Positions 27,901 through 41,497 of a stretch of DNA of 64,000 nt are shown here, in pieces; the first letter of the stretch is position 1; every line of letters begins with the position of its first letter. The translations under genes and the position numbers were made by a program. The notes beneath the pieces are model-generated. The model was not told the origin of the DNA. It did not search any database and worked only from the letters and a program-made list of their open reading frames with translations. This stretch comes from Roseivivax isoporae LMG 25204 (lineage in GTDB: Bacteria > Pseudomonadota > Alphaproteobacteria > Rhodobacterales > Rhodobacteraceae), in NCBI RefSeq assembly GCF_000521865.1, contig NZ_JAME01000015.1, forward strand, positions 1-64,000. Reading direction: 5' to 3'.

Positions 27901-28407
27901 ATGCGCCCCCTTGTCCGTGCCTACGAGGCCGTGCTGACATCCATGGCCGTCGTCGCCGGCAGCATGCTGGTCTGGCTCATGGTGTCGATCGTGTGGTCGG
28001 TCACCATGCGCAATTTCGGCATGCAGCCGCCCGCCTGGCTCTTCACCTCGTCGGAATACGCGCTGCTCTACATGACGATGCTGGGCGCGCCCTGGCTCGT
28101 GCGCGAAAAGGGGCACGTGCATATCGAGCTCGTCACCGCCGCGCTGCCGGAACCCGCGCAGCGCGTTGTGAGCCGCACGGTGGCCGCGCTCTGCGTCGCG
28201 GTCTCGCTCGTCCTCGCCTGGAAGGGGGCGGAGCTCTTCCTCACCAATGTCGAGAGATCGGATTACGACGTGCGCGCCTACTACACGCCGAAATGGATCC
28301 TGACGATCGCCTTCCCGGTCAGCTTCTCGCTCATGGCCGTGGAATTCGCGCGCTTCGTCATCGGACCCGAGCTGTTGCATTCGGGCGAGGCCGGGGTGCA
28401 CGAGTGA
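27901..28407 (+). CDS. TRAP transporter small permease (DctQ family)
   Basis: The 168-residue inner membrane protein has four predicted membrane helices, typical for DctQ, with SSEYALLYMTMLGAPWLVREKGHVHIELV as the conserved central region. GGAAGG precedes the ATG at 27901; an upstream in-frame TTG at 27841 would add 20 Pro-rich residues and is less likely. It overlaps the large permease gene by 1 base. Confidence 0.9.
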   Translation: MRPLVRAYEAVLTSMAVVAGSMLVWLMVSIVWSVTMRNFGMQPPAWLFTSSEYALLYMTMLGAPWLVREKGHVHIELVTAALPEPAQRVVSRTVAALCVAVSLVLAWKGAELFLTNVERSDYDVRAYYTPKWILTIAFPVSFSLMAVEFARFVIGPELLHSGEAGVHE

Positions 28408-29714
28408 TGGAATGGTACGGTGCGCTCGCGGTCCTTCTGGGATCGATCATGGTGCTCATGGCCGTCGGCATGCCGGTGGCGCTGGCCTTCCTCGCCGCCA
28501 ACATCCTCGGCGCTTGGATGTTCATGGGCGGCGGCGCAGGGGTCACGCAGCTTCTCAACAACGGCTTCGGATCGCTGACGAGCTTCGCGCTGGTGCCGAT
28601 CCCGCTCTTCCTCCTGATGGGCGAGATCTTCTTCTTCACCGGGCTCGGCGCGCGGATGTTCAACGCGATCGACAAGCTGCTGGGCCGGTTGCCCGGGCGG
28701 CTCAGCTACGTGACGGTGATCGGCGGCACGGGCTTTTCCACGCTGTCGGGCTCGTCCATGGGATCGACCGCGCTCCTCGGCTCGCTGATGGTGCCCGAGA
28801 TGATCCAGCGCGGCTACAAGAAGCACATGTCGATCGGCCCGATCCTCGGGACCGGGGGCCTTGCCATCATCATCCCCCCCTCGGCGCTGGCAGTGCTCCT
28901 GGCGACGCTCGCGCAGATCGACGTGGGGGCGCTGCTCATCGCGGGGATCGTGCCGGGGCTGATCCTTGCGGGCCTCTACATCGGGCTCATCTGGCTGCAG
29001 ACGCGGCTCGATCCCGCGGCCGCGCCGGCCTACGAGGTGACGCCCCTCGGCGCCGGAGAGAAGGTCATGCTGATCCTGCGCGACGTGGTGCCGATGCTGT
29101 CGGTCATGGTGCTGACGGTGGCGGGCATGATCGGCGGCATCTTCACCCCGTCCGAGGCAGCGGCCTTCGGGGCGCTGGGCGTGCTGATCCTCGCCGTGCT
29201 CTATGGCGGGTTGACCATGGATGCGTTGCGGAAGTCGATCACCGGCGCGCTCAAGGTCACGCTGATGGCCTACCTGATCGTCTTCGGCTCGGCCACGTTC
29301 TCCCAGCTTCTCGCCTTCTCGGGCGCCTCGCGCGGGCTCATCGACTGGGCCACGGGGTTCGAACTCGCGCCGGTGGCGATGCTGCTCGTGATGTTCGCGG
29401 TGCTGCTCGTGCTCGGCATGTTCATGGAGCAGATCTCGATGATGCTGCTGACCGTGCCGATCTTCTTTCCGCTCGCCACAAATCTCGGCTTCGATCCGGT
29501 CTGGTTCGGGCTCATCATGCTGCTCGCCCTCGAGATCAGCTTCACCACGCCGCCCTTCGGGCTCCTGCTCTTCGTGATGAAGGGGGTGGCGCCGCCCGAG
29601 ACGACCATGCGTGACATCTACACCGCGGCCTTTCCCTTCATCCTCTGCTCGCTCGTGCTCGTGGCTCTGCTGATCGTGTTTCCCGCGCTCGCGCTCTGGC
29701 TTCCGGGCCGGTGA
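28407..29714 (+). CDS. TRAP transporter large permease (DctM family)
   Basis: The 435-residue protein has about twelve membrane helices and the DctM signatures GMPVALAFLAANILG, STLSGSSMGSTALLGSLMVPEM and LEISFTTPPFGLLLFV. It forms the transport channel with DctQ and receives substrate from DctP. It ends the plus arm and faces the glycogen operon tail; a 12-base palindrome, CGGGCGCGCCCG (29718-29729), lies in the short gap. Confidence 0.95.
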   Translation: MEWYGALAVLLGSIMVLMAVGMPVALAFLAANILGAWMFMGGGAGVTQLLNNGFGSLTSFALVPIPLFLLMGEIFFFTGLGARMFNAIDKLLGRLPGRLSYVTVIGGTGFSTLSGSSMGSTALLGSLMVPEMIQRGYKKHMSIGPILGTGGLAIIIPPSALAVLLATLAQIDVGALLIAGIVPGLILAGLYIGLIWLQTRLDPAAAPAYEVTPLGAGEKVMLILRDVVPMLSVMVLTVAGMIGGIFTPSEAAAFGALGVLILAVLYGGLTMDALRKSITGALKVTLMAYLIVFGSATFSQLLAFSGASRGLIDWATGFELAPVAMLLVMFAVLLVLGMFMEQISMMLLTVPIFFPLATNLGFDPVWFGLIMLLALEISFTTPPFGLLLFVMKGVAPPETTMRDIYTAAFPFILCSLVLVALLIVFPALALWLPGR

Positions 29715-29730
29715 GCGCGGGCGCGCCCGG

Positions 29731-32106
29731 TCAGCGGGTCTTGCGGGTAAAGACGAGCGCCATGGAATCGCGCAGGACGATCGGGCCCGAGAGGTAGTCC
29801 TCGCCGATCCCGGGAGAGCGCAGCACGCATTCCCAGCCGAAGCCGTCGATGCCCGGCACCTTGAGCCTGAGCGGGTCGAGGTCGCCGGTCTCCTTGCCCT
29901 CCATGTGGATGACGCAATAGACCTGTTCGCCGTCCGGGCCGTGCCGCAGTGCGGTGAACACCGTGCGGCCGTTCAGTGGCTCGATGTAGCCGAAATGGTC
30001 TTTCGGTCCGTAGTTGTTCCGCAGCCACGGCCGCGCCGCGCGGAACTCGCGCAGCGCGAGGGTGTAGGCCGACTGTACCGGGTCGAGCGAGCCCAGCGAA
30101 TGGCCGATGTTGCAGTAGTCGTGCATGTCGTCCATCCACGCCCGCGCCACCTCCTTGAGGTTCGCGACGGTGTAGCGCTCGGGCCCGGCCAGCTTCGGAT
30201 CGGTGGCGTTCAGCAGCCGCGCGATGTCCTCGAGATCGTATTCGGTCACGTCCACAAGGGCCGGAAGGAACGTGCAGAACCGCGCAAGGTCCGCGCGCGT
30301 CTCGAACCCGAGCGATTTCAGCCGGGTAAAGTTCGCCGGGATCGAATAGGAATACTCGTCCACCTGCCAGCGCAGCGAGATCGCCTCCTCGGCCACGACC
30401 TTGACGCCGTAGCGGTCGTCCTGGTTGCGGATGAAGCCCCAGGACGCGCGCGCCATGGCGTTGAGGAAATCCATCGGCACGCCCGGCAGCGCCGCGTAGG
30501 TCAGCGTGTGCGCGGCGGGATTGTCGTAGGCCTTGTCGAGGATCTCCATCCGCGTCTGGCCGAGGCGGGTGTTGATGTTGAGCTCGGGGCTGACCTGCGT
30601 GCCGCGCCGCAGCGTGTCGTGGTTGGAGGTGCCCATGATCCAGTGCGCGCCGACCGAGAGGCATTCGCGGATCCGCCAGTACTTCGACAGCCAGTAGGTG
30701 TAGAGGAACGGCGTGTTGTGCGCGAAGGTCAGCGGCCCCCACTGGAACACGTCGTCGTCGCGCTGGTGCTCGGTCACCCAGCGATAGGTCGAGCTGAGCT
30801 CCCAGTCCTCGTCCGGCCAGGGGCGGCCGTCCTCGAAGATGAACCAGGGCCGGTAGCGCGTGCCGGCGACCTCCTGTTCGACATCGGCCATGGATTGCAG
30901 GTAATCGTCGTCATGGCGCAGCATCTGCGCGCCGGAATCCCAGTACTTGAAATCCTGCGCGCCATCGACGCGCACGCCGTCCGCGCCGAAATCCACCTTG
31001 CGCCGCTGCATCTCGAGCAGGATCGCCCGCACGGCGGGGTTCTGGTAGTCGAGGTTCTGCCCGTACATGTTCGGCCCAGCGAAGAAATGGCCGTTCAGCG
31101 CCCGCAGGCCCTGGTTGTCGGAATGGCCGTAGACCACGTCGAAGATCAGCTTCTTCGGCTTGCCGGGAAAAGAGTGCAGGACGCTCGCGAGGTCGACGAG
31201 TTCGTCGGGCCGCCCGCTCTCGAGCAGGACGGGGTTCACCGTCGCCATTCCCGCGATGACGTTGTCGTAACCCCAGTTCGTCGTGTCGGGGCGCAGCAGC
31301 GACACCGTCACGCCGGTATCGGACGCATCGGTTTCCTGCCAGAAATCCGGGCCGGCCTCGTAGACGGTGGTCGGCTCGACCGGCAGGGGCTGCACCGCGT
31401 CGTACCCGAGAAAGAGCTGGTCGGCCGGTTCCATCGGCAGGTTGCGGCTGACCCGCTCGGCCAGGCGCTCGAACTGGCGGGTCAGCGCGGCGATGGTGCC
31501 GCCCGAGGTCGCGGTCGGGATGTGGATCTGCAGGATGTTGGTGACCGGGCCGAACTTGTGCGGCGTCTCGCCTCTGAGGCTTTCCCAGTATGACCGGTCG
31601 CCGCGCTGGGCCTGCATGGCGGCCACGTCGTAAAGCTCGGCCGGCGCCATCGCGCCGAATGGGAGCGACATGGCGAGCGGGTCGAGGATTCGGTGCCAGG
31701 TGTCCTCGGCGTCGCGGTACACGAGCGCGTAGAAGTCGCCGATCGTCTCGCGGGTGCCCGCGCGCATGCCGCGCACGCAGGCGAAACAGTGGTTCTCGGT
31801 CCGGATCACCGGGACGAAGGCGCGGTCGAAGCGCACGTCCTGATGTGCGCGCGTCAGGTCGAGCGGTTCCGAGGGCCGCAGGATCTCGAGAAAGATGTCG
31901 CCCGACGGCACCCGCAGGTCCTGCAGTTCCGGCACCCAGAAGCCGAAGCTCGCCAGTCCGTCCGCGTCGACCTGCCCCCCGAGCGTGCGGGCGATGGACT
32001 GCTCCGCCTCGAACCGCGTCTGCGCGGTCATGAGCGCCTCCTCGCAGGCGCGGGCGCGTGCTTCGGCGGCGGTTTCCTCGATGGCGATCAGGTCGGCAAG
32101 GGGCAT
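29731..32106 (-). CDS. GH13-like glycosidase, possibly glucosylglycerol hydrolase
   Basis: The 791-residue protein carries a (beta/alpha)8 glycoside hydrolase 13-type core. The predicted nucleophile is Asp381 (GVRVDGAQD), the acid/base Glu425 (FIFEDGRPW), and the transition-state Asp497 (GTSNHDTLRR). It has an unusually long N-terminal domain of over 250 residues and lacks the standard amylase DAVxNH motif. Its layout brings to mind the glucosylglycerol hydrolase of cyanobacteria, but that is memory, not proof. AAGGAGA precedes the ATG. It is the last gene of the glycogen operon, so it may act on a compatible solute or storage glucoside. Confidence 0.6.
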   Translation of the reverse strand: MPLADLIAIEETAAEARARACEEALMTAQTRFEAEQSIARTLGGQVDADGLASFGFWVPELQDLRVPSGDIFLEILRPSEPLDLTRAHQDVRFDRAFVPVIRTENHCFACVRGMRAGTRETIGDFYALVYRDAEDTWHRILDPLAMSLPFGAMAPAELYDVAAMQAQRGDRSYWESLRGETPHKFGPVTNILQIHIPTATSGGTIAALTRQFERLAERVSRNLPMEPADQLFLGYDAVQPLPVEPTTVYEAGPDFWQETDASDTGVTVSLLRPDTTNWGYDNVIAGMATVNPVLLESGRPDELVDLASVLHSFPGKPKKLIFDVVYGHSDNQGLRALNGHFFAGPNMYGQNLDYQNPAVRAILLEMQRRKVDFGADGVRVDGAQDFKYWDSGAQMLRHDDDYLQSMADVEQEVAGTRYRPWFIFEDGRPWPDEDWELSSTYRWVTEHQRDDDVFQWGPLTFAHNTPFLYTYWLSKYWRIRECLSVGAHWIMGTSNHDTLRRGTQVSPELNINTRLGQTRMEILDKAYDNPAAHTLTYAALPGVPMDFLNAMARASWGFIRNQDDRYGVKVVAEEAISLRWQVDEYSYSIPANFTRLKSLGFETRADLARFCTFLPALVDVTEYDLEDIARLLNATDPKLAGPERYTVANLKEVARAWMDDMHDYCNIGHSLGSLDPVQSAYTLALREFRAARPWLRNNYGPKDHFGYIEPLNGRTVFTALRHGPDGEQVYCVIHMEGKETGDLDPLRLKVPGIDGFGWECVLRSPGIGEDYLSGPIVLRDSMALVFTRKTR

Positions 32107-32222
32107 CGTGTCTCCTTCCGGGGATGGGGCGGGCCGGACGGCCGGGGATGATGGGGTCCCCGGGGCCGCTGCCTGCCGGGGCGCGGTCTTCCGGGGTCGC
32201 CGCGCTGCGCGCGGGTGCGGCG

Positions 32223-35744
<3,522 letters not shown>

Positions 35745-35752
<8 letters not shown>

Positions 35753-37844
35753 CTTGGTCCTCCAGCGGTTCCAGCACGAACACGAGCACGGAATGCGCCG
35801 AAAGCGTCGTTGTTCCGCCGGCCCGCTCGGGCGGGGCCTCGGGGGCGGCGGTGTCGATGTCGCGCGTCCACGCGAACCCGGCGGGCGGGGCGGGCAGGGT
35901 CAGGGTCAGCGCGGGGCCGGAATTGAACGCCAGAAAGATCGCGTCCTCGCGCTGGGCATAGGGGGGCGTGCCCGAGGCCATGCGCATCTCGGCGCAGCAG
36001 ACGCGCCGGTCCGGGTCGGTCCAGTCGTCCGGCGTCATCTCCTCGCCGTCCTCGCGCCACCAGAACAGGTCCTCGAGCCCGTCCACGAGCCGCTCGCGGG
36101 CATGCAGGAAGCGTTTCTGCCGCAGGATCGGATGCGCCTTGCGGAACGCGATGAGCCGCCGCACGAAGGCTGTCAGGTCCGCGTCGGCGCTGTCCCAGTC
36201 GAGCCACCCGATCTCGTTGTCCTGGCAATAGGCGTTGTTGTTGCCGAGCTGCGAATTGCCGAACTCGTCGCCCGCAAGCAGCATGGGCGTGCCCTGGCTC
36301 AGAAGGAGCGTCGCCAGCATGTTGCGCCGCCGCTGGAGCCGCGCGCCGCGGATGTCCGGATCGTCGGTCGGCCCCTCGATGCCGAAGTTGTCGGAATGGT
36401 TGTTCCCGTGGCCGTCGCGGTTGCCCTCGCCGTTGGCCTCGTTGTGGCGCTCCACATACGAGGTGACGTCGGTCAGCGTGTATCCGTCATGGGCGGTGAT
36501 GAAGTTGACCGACGAGGTGGCGGGGCGGCCGGAATGGTCGAACTGACCCGCCGAGCCGCAGATGCGGGTGGCAAGCTCGGCGGCGGTGCCCGCGTCGCCC
36601 CGCCAGAACCGGCGCACGTCGTCGCGGAACTTGTCGTTCCACTCGGCGAAGGGCGGGGGAAACGCGCCCACCTGGTAGCCGCCCGGACCGATGTCCCATG
36701 GCTCGGCGATGAGCTTGACCCCGGCCAGAACCGGGTCCTGGCGCACCGCGTCGAAGAAGGCCGCGCCGGGATCGAAGCCCGCGGCGGTCCGCCCGAGCGT
36801 CACCCCGAGGTCGAAGCGGAAGCCGTCGACGCCCATCACCTCGACCCAGTAGCGCAGCGAATCCATCACCATGCGCAGGACCATCGGATGGTCCAAGTTC
36901 ATGGTGTTGCCGGTGCCGGTGTCGTTGATGCAGTAGCGCGGATTGTCCGCCAGCCGGTAGTAGGAGCGGTTGTCGAGCCCGCGGAACGCCAGCGTCGGCC
37001 CTGTCTCGTCGCCCTCGCCGGTGTGGTTGTAGACCACGTCGAGGATCACCTCGATGCCGGCCGCGTGCAGCCGCGCGACCATGTGCTGGAACTCCCAGAG
37101 CCGCCCCTGCGACAGGTAGCGCGGATCGGGCGCGAAGAAGCCGAGCGTCTGGTAGCCCCAGTAGTTCGACAGCCCCTTGTCGACCAGGAAACGGTCGTCG
37201 AGGAAGGCGTGGACCGGCAGCAGTTCGAGCGCGGTGATCCCGAGCCCGGTCAGGTAGTCGAGCATCGGCTCGGAGGCGAGAGCGAGAAAGCCGCCCTTGG
37301 GGCCGGCCGCCGGGTGGCGCTGGGCGAGCCCCTTGACGTGCGCCTCGTAGAGGATCGTCTCCTCCATCGGCCGGTTCGGCCGCCGCGCGGAGCCCCAGGT
37401 GAAGCACGGATCCTCGACCACCGATTTCGGCATGTAAGGGGCCGAGTTCCGGGTGTCGAAGGACAGGTCGCCGTCGCGGTGGTCGGCGCGGTAGCCGTAG
37501 AGCGCGTCGTGCCAGACCGGATGCCCGGTCAGACGCTTCGCGTAGGGGTCGATCAGCAGCTTGTTGGCGTTGAAGCGGTGCCCCTCCTCGGGCGCATAGG
37601 GGCCGTCCGCGCGGTAGCCGTAGAGCTGGCCCGGCCTTATGCCCGGCAGGTAGCCGTGCCACACGTCGCCGTCCCGTTCGGGCAGGTCGATGCGGTGGGT
37701 CTCCGTCAGGCCGTCGTCCGAGAACAGGCAGAGCGTCATCCGCTGGGCGTGCTGGCTGAAGACGGCGAAGTTCGTGCCCTCGCCGTCGAAGGTCGCCCCC
37801 AGGGGGTGTGCAAGCCCGGGACCCGGAGCGGCAATGTCTGTCAT
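35745..37844 (-). CDS. glgX: Glycogen debranching enzyme GlgX
   Basis: The 699-residue protein has an N-terminal CBM48-type domain (LGATFDGEGTNFAVFSQHA) and a GH13_11 catalytic barrel. Motifs are EVILDVVYNHTGEG, GVDGFRFDLGVTLGR (nucleophile), KLIAEPWDIG (acid/base) and FITAHDGYTL. It removes alpha-1,6 branches from glycogen. It overlaps glgA by 4 bases and malQ by 8. Confidence 0.95.
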
Positions 37845-39247
37845 GCGGTCTTACTGAGGCTCGCGTAGAGGTCGGCATAGGCGCGGGCCGACACGTCCCA
37901 GCCCACCGGATGTGCCATAGCGTTGCGCATCATCTTTTGCCAGAGCGCGCGGTCCGCCCAGAGGGTGGTCAGCTTGACCAGCGCCTGCGTCAGCGTGTCG
38001 GCGTTGACCGGGTAGAACTGCAGGCCGGTGGCCGCGCCGGCCGCGAGACCCGCGGGGCTCGCGTTGATGACGGTGTCGGCGAGGCCTCCGGTCAGCGCCA
38101 CGAGCGGCAGCGTGCCGTAGCGCAGCCCGTAGAGCTGCGTCAGGCCGCAGGGCTCGAACCGCGAGGGCACGAGGATCGCGTCGCCGCCGGCGAGCATGCG
38201 CCGCGACAGCGCCTCGTTGTAGCCGATGCGCACGGAGACGTGCGGGTGCGCGGCCGCAAGGTCGCGGTAGGCCGACTCGAGCCGCGTGTCGCCCGAGCCC
38301 AGCAGTGCCAGCTGGCCGCCGCCGTCGAGCAGTGCCGGCAGCGCGTCGAGCAGCATGTCGAGCCCCTTCTGCTCGGTCAGGCGCGAGATGACGACGCAGA
38401 GCGGCCCCTCGCGCTCGGGCAGGCCGAACTCGTCGCGGAGCGCGCGGGTGTGCTTGGCCTTGCCGCGGGCGTTGCGGTAGGGCGGCGTCCACGCCTCCTC
38501 GTCGATGCCGTTCAGGATGCCGCAGAGCTTCGACTGCCGGCTGCGCAGCAGCCCGTCGAGGCCCATGCCGAAATCCTGGGTCAGAAGCTCGCTGGCATAG
38601 GTCGGGCTGACGGTGTTGATGGCGTCGGCGTAGACGAGCCCGGCCTTCAGCGCGCTGATCTGGCCCCAGTACTCGAAACCTTCGGGAGTGAACCCCGTGC
38701 GCGGCAGGCGCAGGACATCCATGAGCGAGGCGGGCGCGAGGCCCTGGAAGGCGACGTTGTGGATGGTGACGAGCGTGGCGACGCGGGCGGTCGCGTCCAT
38801 CTCGGACAGGTAGACCGGCGCGAGCCCCGCCTGCCAGTCGTGCAGGTGCAGCACGTCGGGCCGCCAGTCGTCGGTGCCTTCGGCCGCGAGGCGTGCCGCG
38901 GTCATCGACAGCGCGGCGAAGCGCTGCGGGTTGTCCGGCCAGTCGCGGCCGTCGGGACCCGCGTAGATCGTGCCGTCGCGGTCGTAGAGATGCGGCGCGT
39001 CGAGCGCGTAGAGCACGGTGTCGCCGAGCCGCCCCTCGACGAGCCGCGCGGGCCCGCCGAAGAGCGATCCGAGGTCGCGCGCGCGGCCGCCGTCCGCCTC
39101 CGCCATGACCGCGGGATAGCCGGGCAAGAGCGTGCGCATCTCAACGCCGTGCCGTGCCAGCGCGCCGGGCAGCGCGCCCGCGACATCGGCGAGGCCCCCG
39201 GTCTTGACCAGGGGCACGCATTCCGACGCGACCGAGAGGACCTTCAT
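37841..39247 (-). CDS. glgA: Glycogen synthase (ADP-glucose)
   Basis: The 468-residue GT5 enzyme extends alpha-1,4-glucan from ADP-glucose. It opens with VLSVASECVPLVKTGGLADVAG, which carries the KTGGL nucleotide-site motif, and has VPSRFEPCGLTQLYGLRYGTLPL in the C-terminal half. The ATG at 39247 shares one base with the glgC stop (TGATG), so synthesis of the two is coupled. Confidence 0.96.
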   Translation of the reverse strand: MKVLSVASECVPLVKTGGLADVAGALPGALARHGVEMRTLLPGYPAVMAEADGGRARDLGSLFGGPARLVEGRLGDTVLYALDAPHLYDRDGTIYAGPDGRDWPDNPQRFAALSMTAARLAAEGTDDWRPDVLHLHDWQAGLAPVYLSEMDATARVATLVTIHNVAFQGLAPASLMDVLRLPRTGFTPEGFEYWGQISALKAGLVYADAINTVSPTYASELLTQDFGMGLDGLLRSRQSKLCGILNGIDEEAWTPPYRNARGKAKHTRALRDEFGLPEREGPLCVVISRLTEQKGLDMLLDALPALLDGGGQLALLGSGDTRLESAYRDLAAAHPHVSVRIGYNEALSRRMLAGGDAILVPSRFEPCGLTQLYGLRYGTLPLVALTGGLADTVINASPAGLAAGAATGLQFYPVNADTLTQALVKLTTLWADRALWQKMMRNAMAHPVGWDVSARAYADLYASLSKTA

Positions 39248-40512
39248 CAAAGCGCCTCCGCCCGCTTGTCGAGCATCGCCTGCGTGATGAGCGTCACGCC
39301 GCCGTCCGAGACGCGGAACCACTTCGCGTCCTCCTCCGGGTCCTCGCCCACGACGAGCCCCTCGGGGATGTGCACGCCGCGGTCGATGACCACGTCCTTG
39401 AGCCGCGCGTGCCGCGACACGTAGACATAGGGCAGCACCACCGCACGCTCGAGCGAGGAGAACGAGTTGGTGTGCACCTGCGTGAAGAGCAGCGATTCCC
39501 GGATCTCTGTGCCCGAGACGATGCAGCCGCCCGACACCAGCGAGGACACGGCCGATCCGCGGCGGTTTTCCTCGTCGTGGATGAACTTTGCGGGCGGCAC
39601 GCTTTCCGAATAGGTCCAGATCGGCCAGTCGCGGTCCCAGAGGTCGAGCTCGGGCGCAAAGTTGGTGAGGTCGATGTTCGCCTTCCAGAACGCGTCCACC
39701 GTGCCGACGTCGCGCCAGTAAGCCGTCGCCTCGGTGGAGCTGCGCACGCAGGACTTCTCGAACCGGTGCGCCTGCGCCTTTCCGTTCTTGACGATGTCGG
39801 GGATCAGGTCGTTGCCGAAATCGTGGCTCGACGACGGGTCGTCCGCATCGCGCTGCAGCAGGTCGCGCAGGAAATCCCAGCGGAACACGTAGATACCCAT
39901 CGAGGCGAGCGTCACGTCCGGGTTGTCGGGCGTGCCCGGGGGGTCCTTGGGCTTTTCGAGGAACGAGGTGATCACGTCCTTCTCGTCGATGGCCATGACG
40001 CCGAAGGCCGACGCCTCGGCGCGCGGCACGGTCAGGCACCCGATCGTCACGTCTGCACCCGAGTCGACGTGGTGCTCGATCATCTTCTCGTAGTCCATCT
40101 TGTAGATGTGGTCGCCGGCGAGGATGAGCACGTAGTCGACGCCGTAGCTGTCGATGATGTCGATGTTCTGCGCCACGGCATCCGCCGTCCCGCGGTACCA
40201 CATCGCCTCGTCGGTGCGCTGCGACGCGGGCAGGATGTCGAGGAACTCGTTGCGCTCGGCGCGGAAGAAGTTCCAGCCGCGCTGGCAGTGGCGGATCAGG
40301 CTGTGCGCCTTGTACTGGGTGGCGATCGCCATCTTGCGGATGCCCGAATTCAGGGCATTCGACAGCGCGAAGTCGATGATCCGGGTCTTGCCGCCGAAAT
40401 ACACGGCCGGCTTCACCCGTCGGTCGGTCAGTTCGCGCAGGCGCGAGCCGCGACCGCCGGCCAGCACGAAGGCCATGGACCGGCGCGCGAGGCGCTTCTT
40501 GTTCGGGTTCAT
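39247..40512 (-). CDS. glgC: Glucose-1-phosphate adenylyltransferase
   Basis: The 421-residue ADP-glucose pyrophosphorylase makes the first committed precursor of glycogen. Visible are the nucleotide loop [22 protein letters not shown], the [17 protein letters not shown] region, WYRGTADAV and the glucose-1-phosphate-site [10 protein letters not shown] left-handed beta-helix follows at the C-terminus. GGGAGGA precedes the ATG at 40512. It is the first gene of the operon; no glgB or glgP follows within the window. Confidence 0.97.
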   Translation of the reverse strand: MNPNKKRLARRSMAFVLAGGRGSRLRELTDRRVKPAVYFGGKTRIIDFALSNALNSGIRKMAIATQYKAHSLIRHCQRGWNFFRAERNEFLDILPASQRTDEAMWYRGTADAVAQNIDIIDSYGVDYVLILAGDHIYKMDYEKMIEHHVDSGADVTIGCLTVPRAEASAFGVMAIDEKDVITSFLEKPKDPPGTPDNPDVTLASMGIYVFRWDFLRDLLQRDADDPSSSHDFGNDLIPDIVKNGKAQAHRFEKSCVRSSTEATAYWRDVGTVDAFWKANIDLTNFAPELDLWDRDWPIWTYSESVPPAKFIHDEENRRGSAVSSLVSGGCIVSGTEIRESLLFTQVHTNSFSSLERAVVLPYVYVSRHARLKDVVIDRGVHIPEGLVVGEDPEEDAKWFRVSDGGVTLITQAMLDKRAEAL

Positions 40513-40649
40513 CGCTTGTCCTCCCGTTGCGCGGGGCCTCGAGACCCCGTTCCGCGGCCGAGTGTGGCAGGCCGCCGTCACTGAGACTAGGGGGCGCGCG
40601 CCGCTCAGCCAGCGCGCCGGCGCAACGACGGATCGCGCGCGAAAGGCGC

Positions 40650-40674
40650 GGAACTTTCGATGCCTCCGTTCGTT
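40650..40674 (+). promoter_or_regulatory. EcfG-type (general stress) promoter motif
   Basis: GGAAC (40650-40654) and CGTT (40671-40674) are separated by exactly 16 bases, 37 bases before the ATG of the DUF883-like gene. This matches the consensus GGAAC-N16/17-CGTT of alphaproteobacterial EcfG general-stress sigma factors. Confidence 0.5.
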
Positions 40675-40710
40675 ACAATCGACCATAAAGGTGATGCCAA
40701 GGGGGAAGAC

Positions 40711-41061
40711 ATGGCCGAGGCACGAGTGAAGGACGCTGATGTCCAGGGTGCGGAGACACGCATGAAACGGGATACCGAGGCGCTGGCCGCCCAGATCGAC
40801 ACGCTCCGCAATGACCTGTCCGAGGTCACGAGCCTGCTCACGGAGATGGGCCTGCGCCGCCGCGACGAGACCGTCGCCGCCGCGAAGGAGCGCGTGGACG
40901 CCCTGCGCCGCGAAGGCAGCGAGCGGCTGCACGATGCGCAGCGCCGTGCCACCGACGCGCAGGACCAGGTGCTGGAATCGATCCGCCGCCAGCCCGGCAC
41001 GGCGATGGGCATCGCCGTCGCGGTCGGCTTCCTCGCGGGACTGCTGACAAGCCGTCGCTGA
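40711..41061 (+). CDS. DUF883/ElaB-YqjD-like membrane-anchored protein
   Basis: The 116-residue protein is highly charged and helical (about residues 15-90, with [24 protein letters not shown]). It ends in the short hydrophobic anchor [23 protein letters not shown], the hallmark of the ElaB/YgaM/YqjD family. In enterobacteria these are stationary-phase, ribosome-associated inner membrane proteins. GGGGGAAG precedes the ATG. It stands 1 base from the next gene and behind a stress-type promoter motif. Confidence 0.8.
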   Translation: MAEARVKDADVQGAETRMKRDTEALAAQIDTLRNDLSEVTSLLTEMGLRRRDETVAAAKERVDALRREGSERLHDAQRRATDAQDQVLESIRRQPGTAMGIAVAVGFLAGLLTSRR

Positions 41062-41062
41062 C

Positions 41063-41431
41063 ATGGCGCTTCTCGCGCAGTACGAGGCGATCCTGCGCCG
41101 CAAGGCGCAGGCCGCGGCGTTTTCGCTGACCGGGATCGTGTTCCTGGGGCTCGGCACCGTGTTTCTGACGGCCGCGCTCTGGATGGTCCTCGCGGAACTC
41201 CGCGACCCGAAATTCGCGGCACAGGTGATCGGCGCGGGCTTCGTCGCGCTGGGCTTCCTGTTCCTCGGCATCGGCCGGATCATCGGCCGGCGACGGGTCG
41301 TGGTGGCGCCGGTGACGACGGGGGCGGCCGTGGCGCTGCCCATCGCGCAGATCGTGGAGGGCTTCGTCCTCGGGATGAACGCCGGGCGGCGCACGCGCCG
41401 CGGACGCGGGTCCGACCGGGACCGCGATTGA
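41063..41431 (+). CDS. Holin-X-like small membrane protein
   Basis: The 122-residue protein has two close membrane helices (about residues 20-45 and 55-75) and a basic, Arg/Gly/Asp-rich tail. This resembles the phage holin superfamily III/YqjE proteins found next to YqjD-like genes. That YqjD-YqjE pairing, and the 1-base gap, support the call. The function is unknown. A 7-base-pair hairpin follows at 41456-41473. Confidence 0.6.
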   Translation: MALLAQYEAILRRKAQAAAFSLTGIVFLGLGTVFLTAALWMVLAELRDPKFAAQVIGAGFVALGFLFLGIGRIIGRRRVVVAPVTTGAAVALPIAQIVEGFVLGMNAGRRTRRGRGSDRDRD

Positions 41432-41497
41432 AATCCGGCACTGCCGGGCTTCACAACCCGGCGGGGGCCGGGTCTCTAGAAACGGGGGCATTCCACG

